Part shown: piece after piece, positions 1 through 9,482 of the stretch | Layout: each line of letters opens with the position of its first letter | How positions within the stretch are numbered: position 1 is the stretch's first letter | From: Oerskovia merdavium | GTDB taxonomy: Bacteria > Actinomycetota > Actinomycetes > Actinomycetales > Cellulomonadaceae | NCBI RefSeq assembly: GCF_014836755.1 | Contig: NZ_JACSQF010000010.1 | Location: forward strand, 62,001-126,000 | DNA length: 64,000 nucleotides | Direction of reading: 5' to 3' | The notes under the pieces: model-generated | What the model saw: only the letters and a program-made list of their open reading frames with translations | Told to the model about the DNA's origin: nothing | Database searches by the model: none | Translations under genes and position numbers: made by a program

Positions 1-84
1 ACCAGGGCTGCCCGCTCGACTCTCCTCGGCTGCCTTCGTCGTCTCGGTGGTCTCTTCGGCTACCTCAGGGATGTCGTGCGTCAC
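1..84 (-). CDS. N-terminal fragment of an unidentified protein
   Basis: A GTG at 84 opens a frame that stays open for 28 codons to the window edge. AGGAT lies about 8 nt before the GTG. The residues are acidic and low-complexity (Glu, Thr, Ala), as in a disordered N-terminus. It would be the gene after birA on the same strand, 41 bp downstream. Related actinobacteria often carry an adenylate/guanylate cyclase gene after birA, but nothing in these 28 codons shows that. Confidence 0.4.
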   Translation of the reverse strand, partial: MTHDIPEVAEETTETTKAAEESRAGSPG

Positions 85-125
85 AGACAGATCCTAGTTC
101 AGCGCGGCCGTGCGCCCCGGCCCCG

Positions 126-1100
126 TCACCCGGCGGGCGCACCGACGGGGCCGCCGACGGGTCCCGAGGAGGCCGCCCCGCCGGTCCCCGTGGACGCCTC
201 CGGGCCGGCTGTGGATCCCGAGCCCACGCGCAGGTGGTGCACGTCGCCGCTGTGCAGCGAACGGACCGTCCCGTCGTCGCCCTGGACGAGCAACGAACCG
301 TCGGGGCCGAACCCGTAGGCCTTGCCCGTGACCTGTCCCCCGCCCGTGAGGTCGATGCGCACGTGCGCACCCAGCGTCCCGCTGACCTCGACGCACTCCG
401 CGACGAGACCCGCGGCCTCGGCGTCGCCTCCCGCGTCCTGCCACCGACCGAGCGTCAGGGCGAACGACTCCTCGAGCGCCGTCAGCAGGACCTCGCGGTC
501 GGTCGTGGCCGCCCCCGCCAGGGCGAGCGACGTGGCCGAGGCGACCGGGAGCTCGCCCTCGCCCTGCAGGACGTTGAGCCCGACGCCCACGATCGCTCCG
601 CCGTCGGGCAGGAGCTCGCACAGGATGCCCGCGACCTTGCGGCGCGTCCCCCAGCCCTCGACCTCCTCCGCTGCCCCGCGGCCTCCGTCGGCCGCCGCGC
701 CCGGCGCCGGGACGAGCACGTCGTTGGGCCACTTGACCACGGCCTCGACACCCGCGGTCGCGCGCAGGCACCGGACCGTCGCGAGGCCCGCGAGCAGCGG
801 CAGCCAGCTCAGGCGCTCGCGCGGCACGTCGGGCCGGACCAGGAGCGAGCCCGTCAGCGCGGTCCGCGCGGGCGTCTCCCAGGTGCGCCCCGCACGGCCC
901 CGCCCACCGACCTGGTGCTCGGCCACGAGCAGCGCGGGTGCAGGCCAGGCCCGCGGGTCCGCAGCCACGGCCGCGGCCAGCTCGGTGTTGGTCGAGACGG
1001 ACTCCTCGACGACCTCGAGGCGCTCGAGCGGGCCGTGCGGGACCACGAGCAGGTCCCGCAGGAAGTCGGGGCGCAGCGCGGGGCGGTCGGCAGTCGTCAT
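126..1100 (-). CDS. birA: Biotin--[acetyl-CoA-carboxylase] ligase
   Basis: A 324-aa ligase that would activate biotin as biotinyl-5'-AMP and attach it to the carrier lysine of AccA (K571 of the 7553-9391 gene). Visible motifs are the adenylate-binding loop GGRGRAGR near residues 65-72, STNTE near 36-40, and KWPNDV further on. There is no N-terminal helix-turn-helix, so it is the short, non-repressor class. The C-terminus ends in about 35 residues of Gly/Ala/Ser/Pro-rich sequence, probably disordered. The ATG at 1100 is preceded by CATGAT six bases upstream, which would fit leaderless transcription. It is divergent from accD with 180 bp between the starts. Confidence 0.93.
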   Translation of the reverse strand: MTTADRPALRPDFLRDLLVVPHGPLERLEVVEESVSTNTELAAAVAADPRAWPAPALLVAEHQVGGRGRAGRTWETPARTALTGSLLVRPDVPRERLSWLPLLAGLATVRCLRATAGVEAVVKWPNDVLVPAPGAAADGGRGAAEEVEGWGTRRKVAGILCELLPDGGAIVGVGLNVLQGEGELPVASATSLALAGAATTDREVLLTALEESFALTLGRWQDAGGDAEAAGLVAECVEVSGTLGAHVRIDLTGGGQVTGKAYGFGPDGSLLVQGDDGTVRSLHSGDVHHLRVGSGSTAGPEASTGTGGAASSGPVGGPVGAPAG

Positions 1101-1267
1101 GCCCCCATCATGCACGGACGCGCCCGGGGGACGGCAGCACCACCCGCACGACGAACCGGCATCCCGCACGACGACGGGCACCGCCTCGCAACGGATTGTG
1201 GGAACCCTCCAACGCCGACGCGGACGCCGGTGCGATCTCCCGCACCCGCTTGGTCCCACCCACCAAC

Positions 1268-1273
1268 TAGGCT
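1268..1273 (+). promoter_or_regulatory. -10 element TAGGCT of a leaderless accD promoter
   Basis: TAGGCT lies 7 nt before the GTG at 1281, so transcription would begin at or next to the start codon. No Shine-Dalgarno sequence is present. The same arrangement recurs before many genes in this window. Confidence 0.55.
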
Positions 1274-1280
1274 CGTCTGC

Positions 1281-2900
1281 GTGAACGAACCTGTCGCCGG
1301 CACCACCCCGGCCCCCACCGGTCAGCTCATCGGCACCGCAGCGAAGCTCGCCGACCTCGACCGTCGGCGCGCCGAGGCGTCCGTCGCGCCCGAGGAGACG
1401 GCTCGCGCCAAGCAGCACGCCCGGAACAAGAAGACGGCCCGCGAGCGGATCGAGGCCCTGCTCGACGAGGGCAGCTTCGTCGAGCTCGACGCGTTCGCCA
1501 AGCACCGCTCGACCAACTTCGGGCTCGAGAAGAAGCGGCTCGCGGGCGACGGCGTGGTCGTGGGGCACGGGACGGTCGACGGCCGTCAGGTGTGCATCTA
1601 CTCGCAGGACTTCACGGTCTTCGGCGGGAGCCTCGGCGAGGTGCACGGCCAGAAGATCACCAAGGTCCAGGACCTGGCGCTGCGCACGGGCGTACCGCTC
1701 ATCGGGATCTCCGACGGCGGCGGCGCACGCATCCAGGAGGGCGTCGCGGCCCTGACGCAGTTCGCGGAGATCTTCCGCCGCAACGTCGCGGCCTCGGGCG
1801 TCATCCCGCAGATCTCGCTCATCCTCGGCCCGAGCGCGGGCGGGGCCGTGTACTCCCCGGCCCTGACCGACTTCATCGTCATGGCCGACCAGACGTCGAA
1901 CATGTTCATCACGGGCCCCGACGTGATCCGTGCGGTCACGGGCGAGGACGTGGGCTTCGAGGAGCTCGGCGGGGCACGCACCCACAACGAGCGATCGGGC
2001 GTCGCGCACTACATGGGCACCGACGAGGACGACGCGATCGACTACGTGCGCCACCTCATCGGCTACCTGCCGCAGAACAACCTCTCGGACGCCCCCGGCT
2101 TCCCGCCCGAGGACACCGAGCTCGAGGTCACGGACGAGGACCTCGAGCTCGACACCCTGGTGCCCGACTCGGACTCGCAGCCGTACGACATGCGCACCGT
2201 GATCGAGCACGTCCTGGACGGCGGCGACTTCCTCGAGGTCCAGCCGCTGTTCGCGAAGAACGTGCTGATCGGGTTCGGGCACGTCGAGGGCCAGTCGGTC
2301 GGCGTCGTGGCCAACCAGCCCCTCGCGATGGCCGGGACGCTCGACATCGACGCGGCCGAGAAGGCCGCGCGGTTCGTGCGCACGTGCGACGCGTTCAACA
2401 TCCCCGTCCTGACCCTCGTGGACGTCCCGGGCTTCCTGCCGGGCGTCGACCAGGAGCACCAGGGCATCATCCGTCGCGGCGCCAAGCTCATCTACGCGTA
2501 CGCCGAGGCCACGGTCCCGCTCGTCACGCTCATCACCCGCAAGGCGTACGGTGGCGCGTACATCGTCATGGGCTCCAAGCAGCTCGGCGCCGACGTCAAC
2601 CTGGCGTGGCCCACGGCCCAGATCGCCGTCATGGGCGCGGGCGGCGCGGTCAACATCCTCCAGCGCGGCACCCTCAAGGCCGCGGCGGACGCGGGGCTGG
2701 ACGTCGACGCCGAGCGGGCCCGCCTGGTCGGGGAGTACGAGGAGGCCATCGTGAACCCCTGGGACGCGGCCGAGCGCGGCTACGTCGACGCGGTGATCCG
2801 TCCGTCGGAGACCCGCGTGCAGGTCGTGCGCGCGCTGCGCGCGCTGCGCACCAAGCGTGCGAGCCTGCCCCCCAAGAAGCACGGGAACATCCCGCTGTGA
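1281..2900 (+). CDS. accD: Acyl-CoA carboxylase carboxyltransferase (beta) subunit
   Basis: A 539-aa carboxyltransferase that would move CO2 from biotin on AccA to acetyl- or propionyl-CoA, giving malonyl- or methylmalonyl-CoA. The two crotonase-fold halves are clear: [10 protein letters not shown] and [16 protein letters not shown] in the N half, [19 protein letters not shown] and [18 protein letters not shown] in the C half. The residue after GGAY is Ile428. In Streptomyces carboxyltransferases this position (Asp in PccB, Ile in AccB) affects acyl-CoA preference, so Ile suggests an AccB-like broad or acetyl-preferring enzyme; this is inference. The GTG at 1281 gives the usual family length and follows a -10 element. 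The frame is open further upstream, but that part lies antisense to birA. Confidence 0.95.
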   Translation: MNEPVAGTTPAPTGQLIGTAAKLADLDRRRAEASVAPEETARAKQHARNKKTARERIEALLDEGSFVELDAFAKHRSTNFGLEKKRLAGDGVVVGHGTVDGRQVCIYSQDFTVFGGSLGEVHGQKITKVQDLALRTGVPLIGISDGGGARIQEGVAALTQFAEIFRRNVAASGVIPQISLILGPSAGGAVYSPALTDFIVMADQTSNMFITGPDVIRAVTGEDVGFEELGGARTHNERSGVAHYMGTDEDDAIDYVRHLIGYLPQNNLSDAPGFPPEDTELEVTDEDLELDTLVPDSDSQPYDMRTVIEHVLDGGDFLEVQPLFAKNVLIGFGHVEGQSVGVVANQPLAMAGTLDIDAAEKAARFVRTCDAFNIPVLTLVDVPGFLPGVDQEHQGIIRRGAKLIYAYAEATVPLVTLITRKAYGGAYIVMGSKQLGADVNLAWPTAQIAVMGAGGAVNILQRGTLKAAADAGLDVDAERARLVGEYEEAIVNPWDAAERGYVDAVIRPSETRVQVVRALRALRTKRASLPPKKHGNIPL

Positions 2901-2959
2901 CCGCGGGAACCCCAGCACCGCACGACGACGCGAACCACGAGACGAACCGCGAGGACGAC

Positions 2960-3562
2960 ATGCCCGACGAGCACACGAGCGACGGCCACGAGGGCCACGA
3001 CCACCCGGACAACGGGCACGACAGCGTGTCGCACGGCGCCGAGCCGCTCGGCCCGGTCGACGAGGCGCCGCTGCACGCCGCGGTCGACGCCCTGGCCGCA
3101 GCCCTGCACGACTACATCGGCACCGCGGTGGGCGTGCGCTCCGAGTTCGGTGCGTCCGAGGCCGACGAGGACCCCCGTGTCCTTGCCCTCGAGGCGCGCA
3201 TCAGCACGCTCAACGCCCAGGTCTACGACGCGCTGCACGGTTCGCTCGGCATGCACCCGGACCTCACCTCGCTCGTGTGGGCCTCGGACGAGGAGCTCGG
3301 CGCGGGCGGCGACGCGGACGCGCCCCCGGCGCCCGAGGTCGCAGAGCCCTTCTACCTGGGCTTCGTCGTGGGACCGGGCTCGACGCCCGACACCTCGCTC
3401 GACTCGGTCATCGACTTCCTCGACAACGCGGGCGAGCAGGTCGTCGCGGCCCTCGCCGAGGCCGGCTTCGACATCCCCGAGTGGGCGGCGTCGCGCGGCG
3501 AGGCCGCCGACTTCGAGGGGTACGGGGACGCGGCGGACGACCCGACGGACGGCAGCCTGTGA
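2960..3562 (+). CDS. Hypothetical acidic protein between accD and accE
   Basis: A 200-aa protein of no recognised family. The first 30 residues are rich in His, Asp and Glu. The middle is predicted helical, and a hydrophobic-acidic segment near the C-terminus contains DFLDNAGEQVVAALAEAGF. No signal peptide or membrane segment is seen. The ATG at 2960 has GAGGA 4 nt upstream. A GTG at 2897, overlapping the accD stop as GTGA, is an in-frame alternative that adds 21 residues. Its stop overlaps the start of accE as GTGA, so it is translationally coupled inside the carboxylase operon. A role in carboxylase assembly or regulation is possible but only from position. Confidence 0.75.
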   Translation: MPDEHTSDGHEGHDHPDNGHDSVSHGAEPLGPVDEAPLHAAVDALAAALHDYIGTAVGVRSEFGASEADEDPRVLALEARISTLNAQVYDALHGSLGMHPDLTSLVWASDEELGAGGDADAPPAPEVAEPFYLGFVVGPGSTPDTSLDSVIDFLDNAGEQVVAALAEAGFDIPEWAASRGEAADFEGYGDAADDPTDGSL

Positions 3563-3825
3563 GCGGGACGCCCGAGGCGCCGTCGGGCCGTTCGCTGCGC
3601 GTCGTGCGCGGCGCGCCCGACGACATCGAGGTCGCGGCCCTCGTCGCGGGGCTCGCGGCGGCCGCAGCGGCCTCGCACGTGCCCGACGACGAGGCGCCCC
3701 TGTCCGAGTGGACCAACCGTGCGCGCGGCCTGCGCGGGACCGGGGCGGGCGCGACGGCCAAGAGCTTCGGCGGCCGCGCGGGTCGGCACAACGCCGACTC
3801 CTGGCGGTGGAGCCTGCAGTCATGA
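3559..3825 (+). CDS. accE: Acyl-CoA carboxylase epsilon subunit
   Basis: An 88-aa protein of the actinobacterial epsilon family, which binds and stimulates AccA-AccD complexes. The N half has the family pattern LRVVRGAPDDIEVAALVAGL, and the C-terminus ends with the usual basic stretch closing on a Trp-x-Trp motif (SWRWS). The short Ala-rich link between them is normal. It starts at a GTG that overlaps the previous stop, and its stop overlaps the next ATG (ATGA), so it is translated as part of a tight operon. Confidence 0.9.
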   Translation: MSGTPEAPSGRSLRVVRGAPDDIEVAALVAGLAAAAAASHVPDDEAPLSEWTNRARGLRGTGAGATAKSFGGRAGRHNADSWRWSLQS

Positions 3826-4808
3826 GCCAGACCACGACCGTCCTGGTCGAGCTCGCGGACGGCCCCGGGGCCGTCGAACGTCCGCTCACGGCCGACGGCA
3901 GCGGGCCCGCCCTGCCGCCGCTCCCGGCCCGCACCGGCTGGCGCCGGTGGGCGTGGATCGTCCCGACCGTCCCGACGGTCGCGCTCGTCGCCTACCAGCA
4001 GCTCGCCCCGTCGCAGGGCTGGCCCCTGCCAGCCGCGGTGCTGGGCGTCCTGACCGTCCTGCTCCTGCTCGTCGCGGTCCTCGCGCTCGCGCGGTACCTC
4101 GACGACCGCGAAGCGCAGCGCGAGACCCGCGCACGCGACGCCCTGCTCACGGCGGCCGAGCGCACCACGGGTTCGGTGCTCGTCGACGTCACGGCCGAGG
4201 CGGACCAGGTTCCCTCAGGATCCTCGCGCGAGCTGCCCGACGGCGCCACGCTCGTGAGCGGTCGGCTCACCTTCTCAGTCGACCACGTCCCCGTCCGGGC
4301 ACCGTTCACGGTGCCCGTCCCCGCCGGGACGGAGGGCCCCCGCTCGGGCGACCCGGTGGCGGTCTGGTACCCGCGGGGTACGCAAGGGCGGCCGGCCGTC
4401 GTGCTCGTGCGCTACCAGCGCGCCTGGGCGGACGACCTGCTCGCCGCGATGCACCCGGAGCGGGCCGGTGGTGGGACCGGCGTCTCCGGGGTCGGGACGA
4501 CCGACCCGGCGCCCGCCCGTGACGCCGAACCGTCCTCGGCGCCGACGAACCAGGACCTCCTCGATGCCCTCGGTCGGGCGGGCGCCGAGCACCCCCGCCT
4601 GGTCACCGAGCAGGTCGCGCCCACCGGGGCGTGGAGATCCGTGCGCGTCGAGCTCTCGCTCCCGGGCAGCACGCGGTCCGTCCTCGTCTTCGAGGACGCT
4701 GACGAGCTCGTGTACATCGGCCCGGACGGGGGCGGTGCGCAGTCGCTCGAGCTGACCGCCCCGTCGGCCGTGCTCGACCTGGCGGAACGACTCCTGCGCC
4801 AGGACTGA
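3822..4808 (+). CDS. Membrane protein of unknown function
   Basis: A 328-aa protein with two hydrophobic segments near residues 45-62 and 66-90, followed by a soluble region. The soluble part contains a likely beta-barrel stretch (SGRLTFSVDHVPVRAPFTV then VAVWYPRGTQG) and a C-terminal domain. No family is recognised. Its ATG overlaps the accE stop as ATGA, so it is co-translated with the carboxylase genes. The frame ends 52 bp before the next leaderless promoter. A role linked to acyl-CoA carboxylation is suggested only by position. Confidence 0.75.
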   Translation: MSQTTTVLVELADGPGAVERPLTADGSGPALPPLPARTGWRRWAWIVPTVPTVALVAYQQLAPSQGWPLPAAVLGVLTVLLLLVAVLALARYLDDREAQRETRARDALLTAAERTTGSVLVDVTAEADQVPSGSSRELPDGATLVSGRLTFSVDHVPVRAPFTVPVPAGTEGPRSGDPVAVWYPRGTQGRPAVVLVRYQRAWADDLLAAMHPERAGGGTGVSGVGTTDPAPARDAEPSSAPTNQDLLDALGRAGAEHPRLVTEQVAPTGAWRSVRVELSLPGSTRSVLVFEDADELVYIGPDGGGAQSLELTAPSAVLDLAERLLRQD

Positions 4809-4847
4809 TCATCCTCACGGACGACGACCCCTGCGGGTACCACGCAG

Positions 4848-4853
4848 TAACCT
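4848..4853 (+). promoter_or_regulatory. -10 element TAACCT of a leaderless promoter
   Basis: TAACCT is followed by 7 nt and then the GTG at 4861, with no Shine-Dalgarno sequence between. It would make the DUF885 gene and maf a separate transcript from the accD-accE block. Confidence 0.55.
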
Positions 4854-4860
4854 CTACCGG

Positions 4861-6615
4861 GTGACCTCACCCACCTCGCCGGCCGAGCCCGGCACCCCCA
4901 CCGCCAGGACCCCCCGCACGCCCTCCGCGATCGACGCGATCGCCGACGCGTACGTGCTCACGGTCGCCGACCTGAACCCGCTCGCCGCCACGGCCATGGG
5001 CCTCACGGGCTACGACCACCGCATGACCGACCTGTCGCCCGCCGGGTACGAGGCCCTCGCGGCCGCGGACCGGGCCGTGCTGGCCGAGCTCGCGGACGCC
5101 GAGCCCGTCGACGACGTCGACCGGGTCACGCTCGCCGCGATGCGCGAGCGCGTCGGTCTCTCGCTCGAGCTGCACGAGGCCGGCGAGGACCTCGCGCTGC
5201 TCAACAACATCGCGTCCCCGCTGCAGGAGCTGCGCGACATCTTCGACATGATGCCCACGGGCACGGTCGAGGCGTGGGAGAACGTCGCGGCCCGTCTCGC
5301 GGCCCTGCCGGGAGCCATGGACGGGTACATCGCCTCGCTCACGGCCGGTGCCGCGCGCGGCAACGTCGCGGCGATCCGCCAGGTCCGCGAGGGCGTCAAG
5401 CAGGCCCGCGAGCTCGCGAACCCCGAGACGTCGTTCTTCGTCACGTTCGTCCGTGGCGAGGAGGCGTCGGCCGTGCTCGACGAGTCCGCGGCGTGCTCGC
5501 TCGTGCGCAAGGAGCTCGAGATCGGCGCGGCGGGTGCCGTGGCCGCCTACGGCAGGCTCGCCGACTTCCTGGAGGACGAGCTCGCACCCCAGGCCCCCAC
5601 GGCCGACGGCGTGGGGCGCGAGCGCTACGCCCTCGCGTCGCGCAACTTCCTCGGCGCAGAGGTCGACCTCGAGGAGACCTACCAGTGGGGCCTCGAGGAG
5701 CTCGCGCGCGTCATCGCCGAGCAGGAGGCCGTCGCCGCCCAGATCGCCGGTCCGGGCGCCACGGTCGAGGAGGCCGTCGCGATCCTCGACGCGGACCCGA
5801 GCCGCAGGCTCGACGGCACGGACGCGCTGCGTGCGTGGATGCAGGAGACCTCGGACGCCGCGATCCAGGCCCTCGACGGCGTGCACTTCGACATCCCCAC
5901 CCCGGTCCTGGACCTCGAGTGCATGATCGCCCCGACCCAGACCGGCGGGATCTACTACACGCCCCCGAGCGACGACTTCTCGCGCCCCGGGCGCATGTGG
6001 TGGTCCGTGCCGCCGGGCGTGACCGAGTTCAACACGTGGCGCGAGAAGACGACCGTCTACCACGAGGGCGTCCCGGGCCACCACCTGCAGTGCGGCCAGG
6101 CCGTCGCCGCGCGCGACACGCTCAACTCGTGGCGCCGCCTCGCGTGCTGGGTCTCGGGCCACGGCGAGGGCTGGGCCCTGTACGCCGAGCGCCTCATGGC
6201 CGACCTGGGCTACCTCGACGACCCGGGCGACCGGCTCGGGATGCTCGACGGCCAGCGCATGCGCGCGGCCCGCGTCGTGCTCGACATCGGCGTGCACCTC
6301 GGGCTCGACGCGCCCGAGGAGTGGCGCGGCGACTCCGAGGACCCGCGCTGGGACGCCGACAAGGCCTGGGAGTTCCTCAAGGCCAACGTCAACATGGACG
6401 AGTCGTTCGTGCGCTTCGAGCTCAACCGCTACCTCGGGTGGCCGGGGCAGGCCCCGTCCTACAAGGTCGGCCAGCGCCTGTGGGAGCAGACGCGCGACGC
6501 CGCCCGTGCGGCTGCGGAGGCCCGCGGTGAGGAGTTCGACGTCAAGGCGTTCCACGAGCGTGCCCTGAACCTGGGCTCGGTCGGCCTCGACGTGCTGCGC
6601 GGAGCCCTGCAGTGA
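4861..6615 (+). CDS. DUF885 family metallopeptidase-like protein
   Basis: A 584-aa protein of the DUF885 family, whose members resemble zinc metallopeptidases. The zinc-binding pattern HEGVPGHH is at residues 401-408, and a second Glu-containing motif, HGEGWALYAER, starts at 434, as expected for a gluzincin-type site (His, His, Glu). There is no signal peptide, so it should act in the cytoplasm. The substrate is unknown; peptides are likely. The GTG start is set by the upstream -10 element. Its stop overlaps the start of maf as GTGA. Confidence 0.88.
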   Translation: MTSPTSPAEPGTPTARTPRTPSAIDAIADAYVLTVADLNPLAATAMGLTGYDHRMTDLSPAGYEALAAADRAVLAELADAEPVDDVDRVTLAAMRERVGLSLELHEAGEDLALLNNIASPLQELRDIFDMMPTGTVEAWENVAARLAALPGAMDGYIASLTAGAARGNVAAIRQVREGVKQARELANPETSFFVTFVRGEEASAVLDESAACSLVRKELEIGAAGAVAAYGRLADFLEDELAPQAPTADGVGRERYALASRNFLGAEVDLEETYQWGLEELARVIAEQEAVAAQIAGPGATVEEAVAILDADPSRRLDGTDALRAWMQETSDAAIQALDGVHFDIPTPVLDLECMIAPTQTGGIYYTPPSDDFSRPGRMWWSVPPGVTEFNTWREKTTVYHEGVPGHHLQCGQAVAARDTLNSWRRLACWVSGHGEGWALYAERLMADLGYLDDPGDRLGMLDGQRMRAARVVLDIGVHLGLDAPEEWRGDSEDPRWDADKAWEFLKANVNMDESFVRFELNRYLGWPGQAPSYKVGQRLWEQTRDAARAAAEARGEEFDVKAFHERALNLGSVGLDVLRGALQ

Positions 6616-7316
6616 GCGACACCAGCACCCCTGCACCCCGCCTGCTCCTGGCTTCGCAGTCCCCGGCCAGGCTCGCGACCCTGCGCTCGGCGGGCGTCAC
6701 GCCCGAGGTCCGGGTCTCGGGGCTCGACGAGGACGCGGTCCTCGACGCCGCGACCGCACGGTTCGGTGCGCTCGACCCCGCCGACGCGGTGCTCGTCCTC
6801 GCCCAGGCGAAGGCCGAGGAGGTCGCCCAGGTGCTCACGCGCGAGGCGCGCGAGCGTGACGAGGCGAGCGACGCCGTCGGGCCCGAGGAGAGCGCACCGA
6901 TCGTGGTCGGCTGCGACTCGATGCTCGAGCTCGCGGGCGAGGTGTACGGCAAGCCGAAGGACGCCGACGAGGCGACCGCCCGGTGGCGCGCGATGCGCGG
7001 CCGGTCCGGCGTGCTGCACACCGGGCACTGGCTCGTCGACCTGCGCGACCCGCAGGACGGCGGCAGCGGGGCGACGCTCGGCGCGACCAGCTCGACGACG
7101 ATCCACTTTGCCGACGTGACCGACGCCGAGATCGCCGCGTACGTCGCGACGGGCGAGCCGCTCGCGGTCGCCGGCGCGTTCACGGTCGACGGCCTGGGCG
7201 GGGCGTTCGTCGAGAGCATCGAGGGCGACCACCACGGCGTGGTCGGCATCAGCCTGCCGCTCGTGCGCGAGCTGCTCGGCGAGATCGACGTGGCCTGGAC
7301 CGACCTCTGGGCGTGA
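6612..7316 (+). CDS. maf: Maf family nucleoside triphosphate pyrophosphatase
   Basis: A 234-aa Maf/Ham1-fold enzyme that hydrolyses non-canonical or modified nucleoside triphosphates to monophosphates, and is linked to septum control in some bacteria. The signature LLASQSPARLATL is at residues 11-23, and the catalytic region VVGCDSMLELAGEVYGKP follows near residue 100. The protein is slightly longer than E. coli Maf because of inserts usual in actinobacteria. It overlaps the DUF885 stop by 4 nt. Its place between accD/E and accA is conserved in actinobacteria. Confidence 0.92.
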   Translation: MSDTSTPAPRLLLASQSPARLATLRSAGVTPEVRVSGLDEDAVLDAATARFGALDPADAVLVLAQAKAEEVAQVLTREARERDEASDAVGPEESAPIVVGCDSMLELAGEVYGKPKDADEATARWRAMRGRSGVLHTGHWLVDLRDPQDGGSGATLGATSSTTIHFADVTDAEIAAYVATGEPLAVAGAFTVDGLGGAFVESIEGDHHGVVGISLPLVRELLGEIDVAWTDLWA

Positions 7317-7322
7317 GCCGAT

Positions 7323-7386
7323 GACGGCCCGCCTGCTCCGCTGCGCCGCGCCTTCGGGCGCCGGGCGGCAGAGCGGGCGGGCCGTC
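7323..7386 (+). terminator. Rho-independent-type terminator after maf
   Basis: Arms 7323-7344 and 7365-7386 form a GC-rich, near-perfect stem of about 22 bp with a 20-nt loop, just after the maf stop. There is no U-tract, which is common in high-GC genomes. The next 160 bp to accA hold a 10-bp palindrome CCGGTACCGG at 7498-7507 and otherwise no feature I can name. Confidence 0.65.
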
Positions 7387-7541
7387 GGCTTGTCGAGGCC
7401 GCACAACGCAGGCCGACCCCGGGGCGGTTCGTCCCGCCGACCATGGAGGGTTCCTACAAACGACCCCGGTGTGCCTTGGCCTGATCTCCAATCTTGTCCG
7501 GTACCGGTGGTCGGAGCGTGAACCGAGGGCGCCCGACGCGT

Positions 7542-7547
7542 TACCGT
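7542..7547 (+). promoter_or_regulatory. -10-like TACCGT before accA
   Basis: TACCGT ends 5 nt before the GTG at 7553 (11 nt before the alternative GTG at 7559). No Shine-Dalgarno sequence is visible, so a leaderless accA mRNA is likely, though the spacing is shorter than in the other cases. Confidence 0.4.
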
Positions 7548-7552
7548 GAGCC

Positions 7553-9391
7553 GTGCCCGTGAACTCAACGAACCCCGCGACCAGCCTGCCCAGACGACTG
7601 TCGAAGGTTCTCATCGCCAACCGCGGGGAGATCGCGGTCCGCATCGCCCGCGCCTGCGCCGACGCCTCGATCGCGTCGGTCGCCGTCTACGCGGACTCCG
7701 ACCGCGAGGCCCTGCACGTGCGCCTCGCCGACGAGGCGTACGCGCTCGACGGCGCGCGCGCCGCCGACACCTACCTCGACGTCGCCAAGCTGCTCGACGT
7801 CGCACGCCGTGCGGGCGCCGACGCGGTGCACCCGGGCTACGGCTTCCTCGCCGAGAACGCCGGGTTCGCCCAGGCCGTGATCGACGCGGGCCTCGTCTGG
7901 ATCGGCCCGCCCCCCTCCGCGATCGACGCGCTCGGCGACAAGGTGAGCGCCCGGCACATCGCGCACCGTGCGGGCGCTCCCCTGGTCCCCGGCACCCCGG
8001 ACCCTGTCGCCGACGCGACCGAGGTCCACGCGTTCGCCGCCGAGCACGGCCTGCCGATCGCGATCAAGGCGGCCTTCGGCGGCGGCGGGCGCGGGCTCAA
8101 GGTCGCGCGCACGGTCGACGAGATCGACGAGATGTTCGACTCCGCGGTCCGCGAGGCCACCGCGGCGTTCGGTCGCGGCGAGTGCTTCGTCGAGCGGTAC
8201 CTGGACACCCCGCGCCACGTCGAGACCCAGTGCCTGGCCGACGAGCACGGCACGGTCGTGGTCGTCTCGACGCGCGACTGCTCGCTCCAGCGCCGCCACC
8301 AGAAGCTCGTCGAGGAGGCCCCCGCGCCGTTCCTGACCGACGAGCAGCAGGCCGAGCTCTACAAGGCCTCCGAGGCGATCCTGCGCGAGGCCGGGTACGT
8401 CGGCGCCGGGACCTGCGAGTTCCTCGTGGGCGCCGACGGCACCATCTCGTTCCTCGAGGTCAACACGCGCCTGCAGGTCGAGCACCCGGTCTCCGAGGAG
8501 GTCACGGGCATCGACCTGGTGCGCGAGCAGCTGCGCATCGCGGCGGGAGAGCCGCTCGGCTACTCGCAGGTGACCACGCGCGGGCACTCGCTCGAGTTCC
8601 GCATCAACGGCGAGGACCCGGCCGCGAACTTCCTGCCGGCCCCGGGCCGTATCACGCGCCTGCACTTCCCCAGCGGACCGGGCGTGCGCGTCGACAGCGG
8701 CGTGAGCGAGGGCGACGTCATCTCCGGCGCGTTCGACTCGATGATCGCCAAGGTCATCGTGACCGGTGCCACGCGACTCGAGGCCGTCCAGCGAGCACGT
8801 CGCGCGCTGCGCGAGATGGTCGTCGAGGGCATCCCGACGGTCGTCCCGTTCCACCGCGCCGTGCTGGACTCCGAGGACTTCGTCCCCGCCGACGACTCGG
8901 CGTTCCGCGTGCACACGCGCTGGATCGAGACGACGTTCGCCGACGAGCTGACCAAGCTCGCGCCCGCCACGCCCGCCCAGACTCCTGCCGAGGAGGACGA
9001 AGCGCCCGCGACCGAGCGGGTGGTCGTCGAGGTCGGCGGCAAGCGCCTCGAGGTCGTCCTCCCCGCGGGGCTCGGCATGGCGGCGGGCCGCGCCCGCTCG
9101 GCCAACGCGGCCCGGCGCCCCGCGCGTCGCTCGGCGACCAAGGCGGGCTCGAGCAACGGCACGACGCTGGCCTCGCCCATGCAGGGCACGATCGTCAAGG
9201 TCGCGGTCTCCGAGGGCGCCGTGGTCGCCGAGGGCGACCTCATCGTGGTGCTCGAGGCCATGAAGATGGAGCAGCCCCTCGTCGCGCACCGTGCGGGCCG
9301 CGTCACGGGCCTGACCGCCGGGGTCGGCGCGAGCGTGAGCTCGGGCACCTCGATCTGCGAGATCACCGACGTCGCCGAGGCGTCCGCCTGA
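7553..9391 (+). CDS. accA: Acyl-CoA carboxylase alpha subunit (biotin carboxylase + BCCP)
   Basis: A 612-aa fusion of biotin carboxylase (about residues 15-460) and a C-terminal biotin carrier domain. It carboxylates its own biotin using ATP and bicarbonate, then passes CO2 to AccD. Motifs: the ATP-grasp glycine loop [22 protein letters not shown] with catalytic residues, and the biotinylation site EAMKMEQP with K571. An Ala/Arg-rich linker (about residues 480-540) precedes the carrier domain. A second in-frame GTG at 7559 is an alternative start. This is the substrate of BirA encoded at the left edge. Confidence 0.95.
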   Translation: MPVNSTNPATSLPRRLSKVLIANRGEIAVRIARACADASIASVAVYADSDREALHVRLADEAYALDGARAADTYLDVAKLLDVARRAGADAVHPGYGFLAENAGFAQAVIDAGLVWIGPPPSAIDALGDKVSARHIAHRAGAPLVPGTPDPVADATEVHAFAAEHGLPIAIKAAFGGGGRGLKVARTVDEIDEMFDSAVREATAAFGRGECFVERYLDTPRHVETQCLADEHGTVVVVSTRDCSLQRRHQKLVEEAPAPFLTDEQQAELYKASEAILREAGYVGAGTCEFLVGADGTISFLEVNTRLQVEHPVSEEVTGIDLVREQLRIAAGEPLGYSQVTTRGHSLEFRINGEDPAANFLPAPGRITRLHFPSGPGVRVDSGVSEGDVISGAFDSMIAKVIVTGATRLEAVQRARRALREMVVEGIPTVVPFHRAVLDSEDFVPADDSAFRVHTRWIETTFADELTKLAPATPAQTPAEEDEAPATERVVVEVGGKRLEVVLPAGLGMAAGRARSANAARRPARRSATKAGSSNGTTLASPMQGTIVKVAVSEGAVVAEGDLIVVLEAMKMEQPLVAHRAGRVTGLTAGVGASVSSGTSICEITDVAEASA

Positions 9392-9405
9392 CGCTTCTTC
9401 GCTGA

Positions 9406-9467
9406 GACGCCGACGGGGTTCGGCCGGCACGCTCTTCGGAGCGTGCCGGCCGAACCCCGTCGGCGTC
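9406..9467. terminator. Perfect 29-bp bidirectional terminator hairpin with TTCG loop
   Basis: Arms 9406-9434 and 9439-9467 are exact reverse complements of 29 bases, closed by the stable tetraloop TTCG. It lies between the convergent accA and MFS genes and can end transcription from both sides. Confidence 0.9.
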
Positions 9468-9482
9468 CTTGCCGTCCGGTCC

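Noticed and set aside
234-1280. N-terminal extension of accD upstream of 1281
   Set aside because: The extension is antisense to birA, lacks family similarity, and would make AccD far longer than the family; the -10 element is at 1268.
126-2918. Very long open frames running antisense to accD and through birA
   Set aside because: High GC keeps antisense frames open. They have no family motifs except the real birA part, and they conflict with clear accD motifs.
7321-7521. A 66-codon open frame between maf and accA
   Set aside because: Its start is inside the terminator stem, with Arg/Pro-rich sequence and no ribosome binding site.
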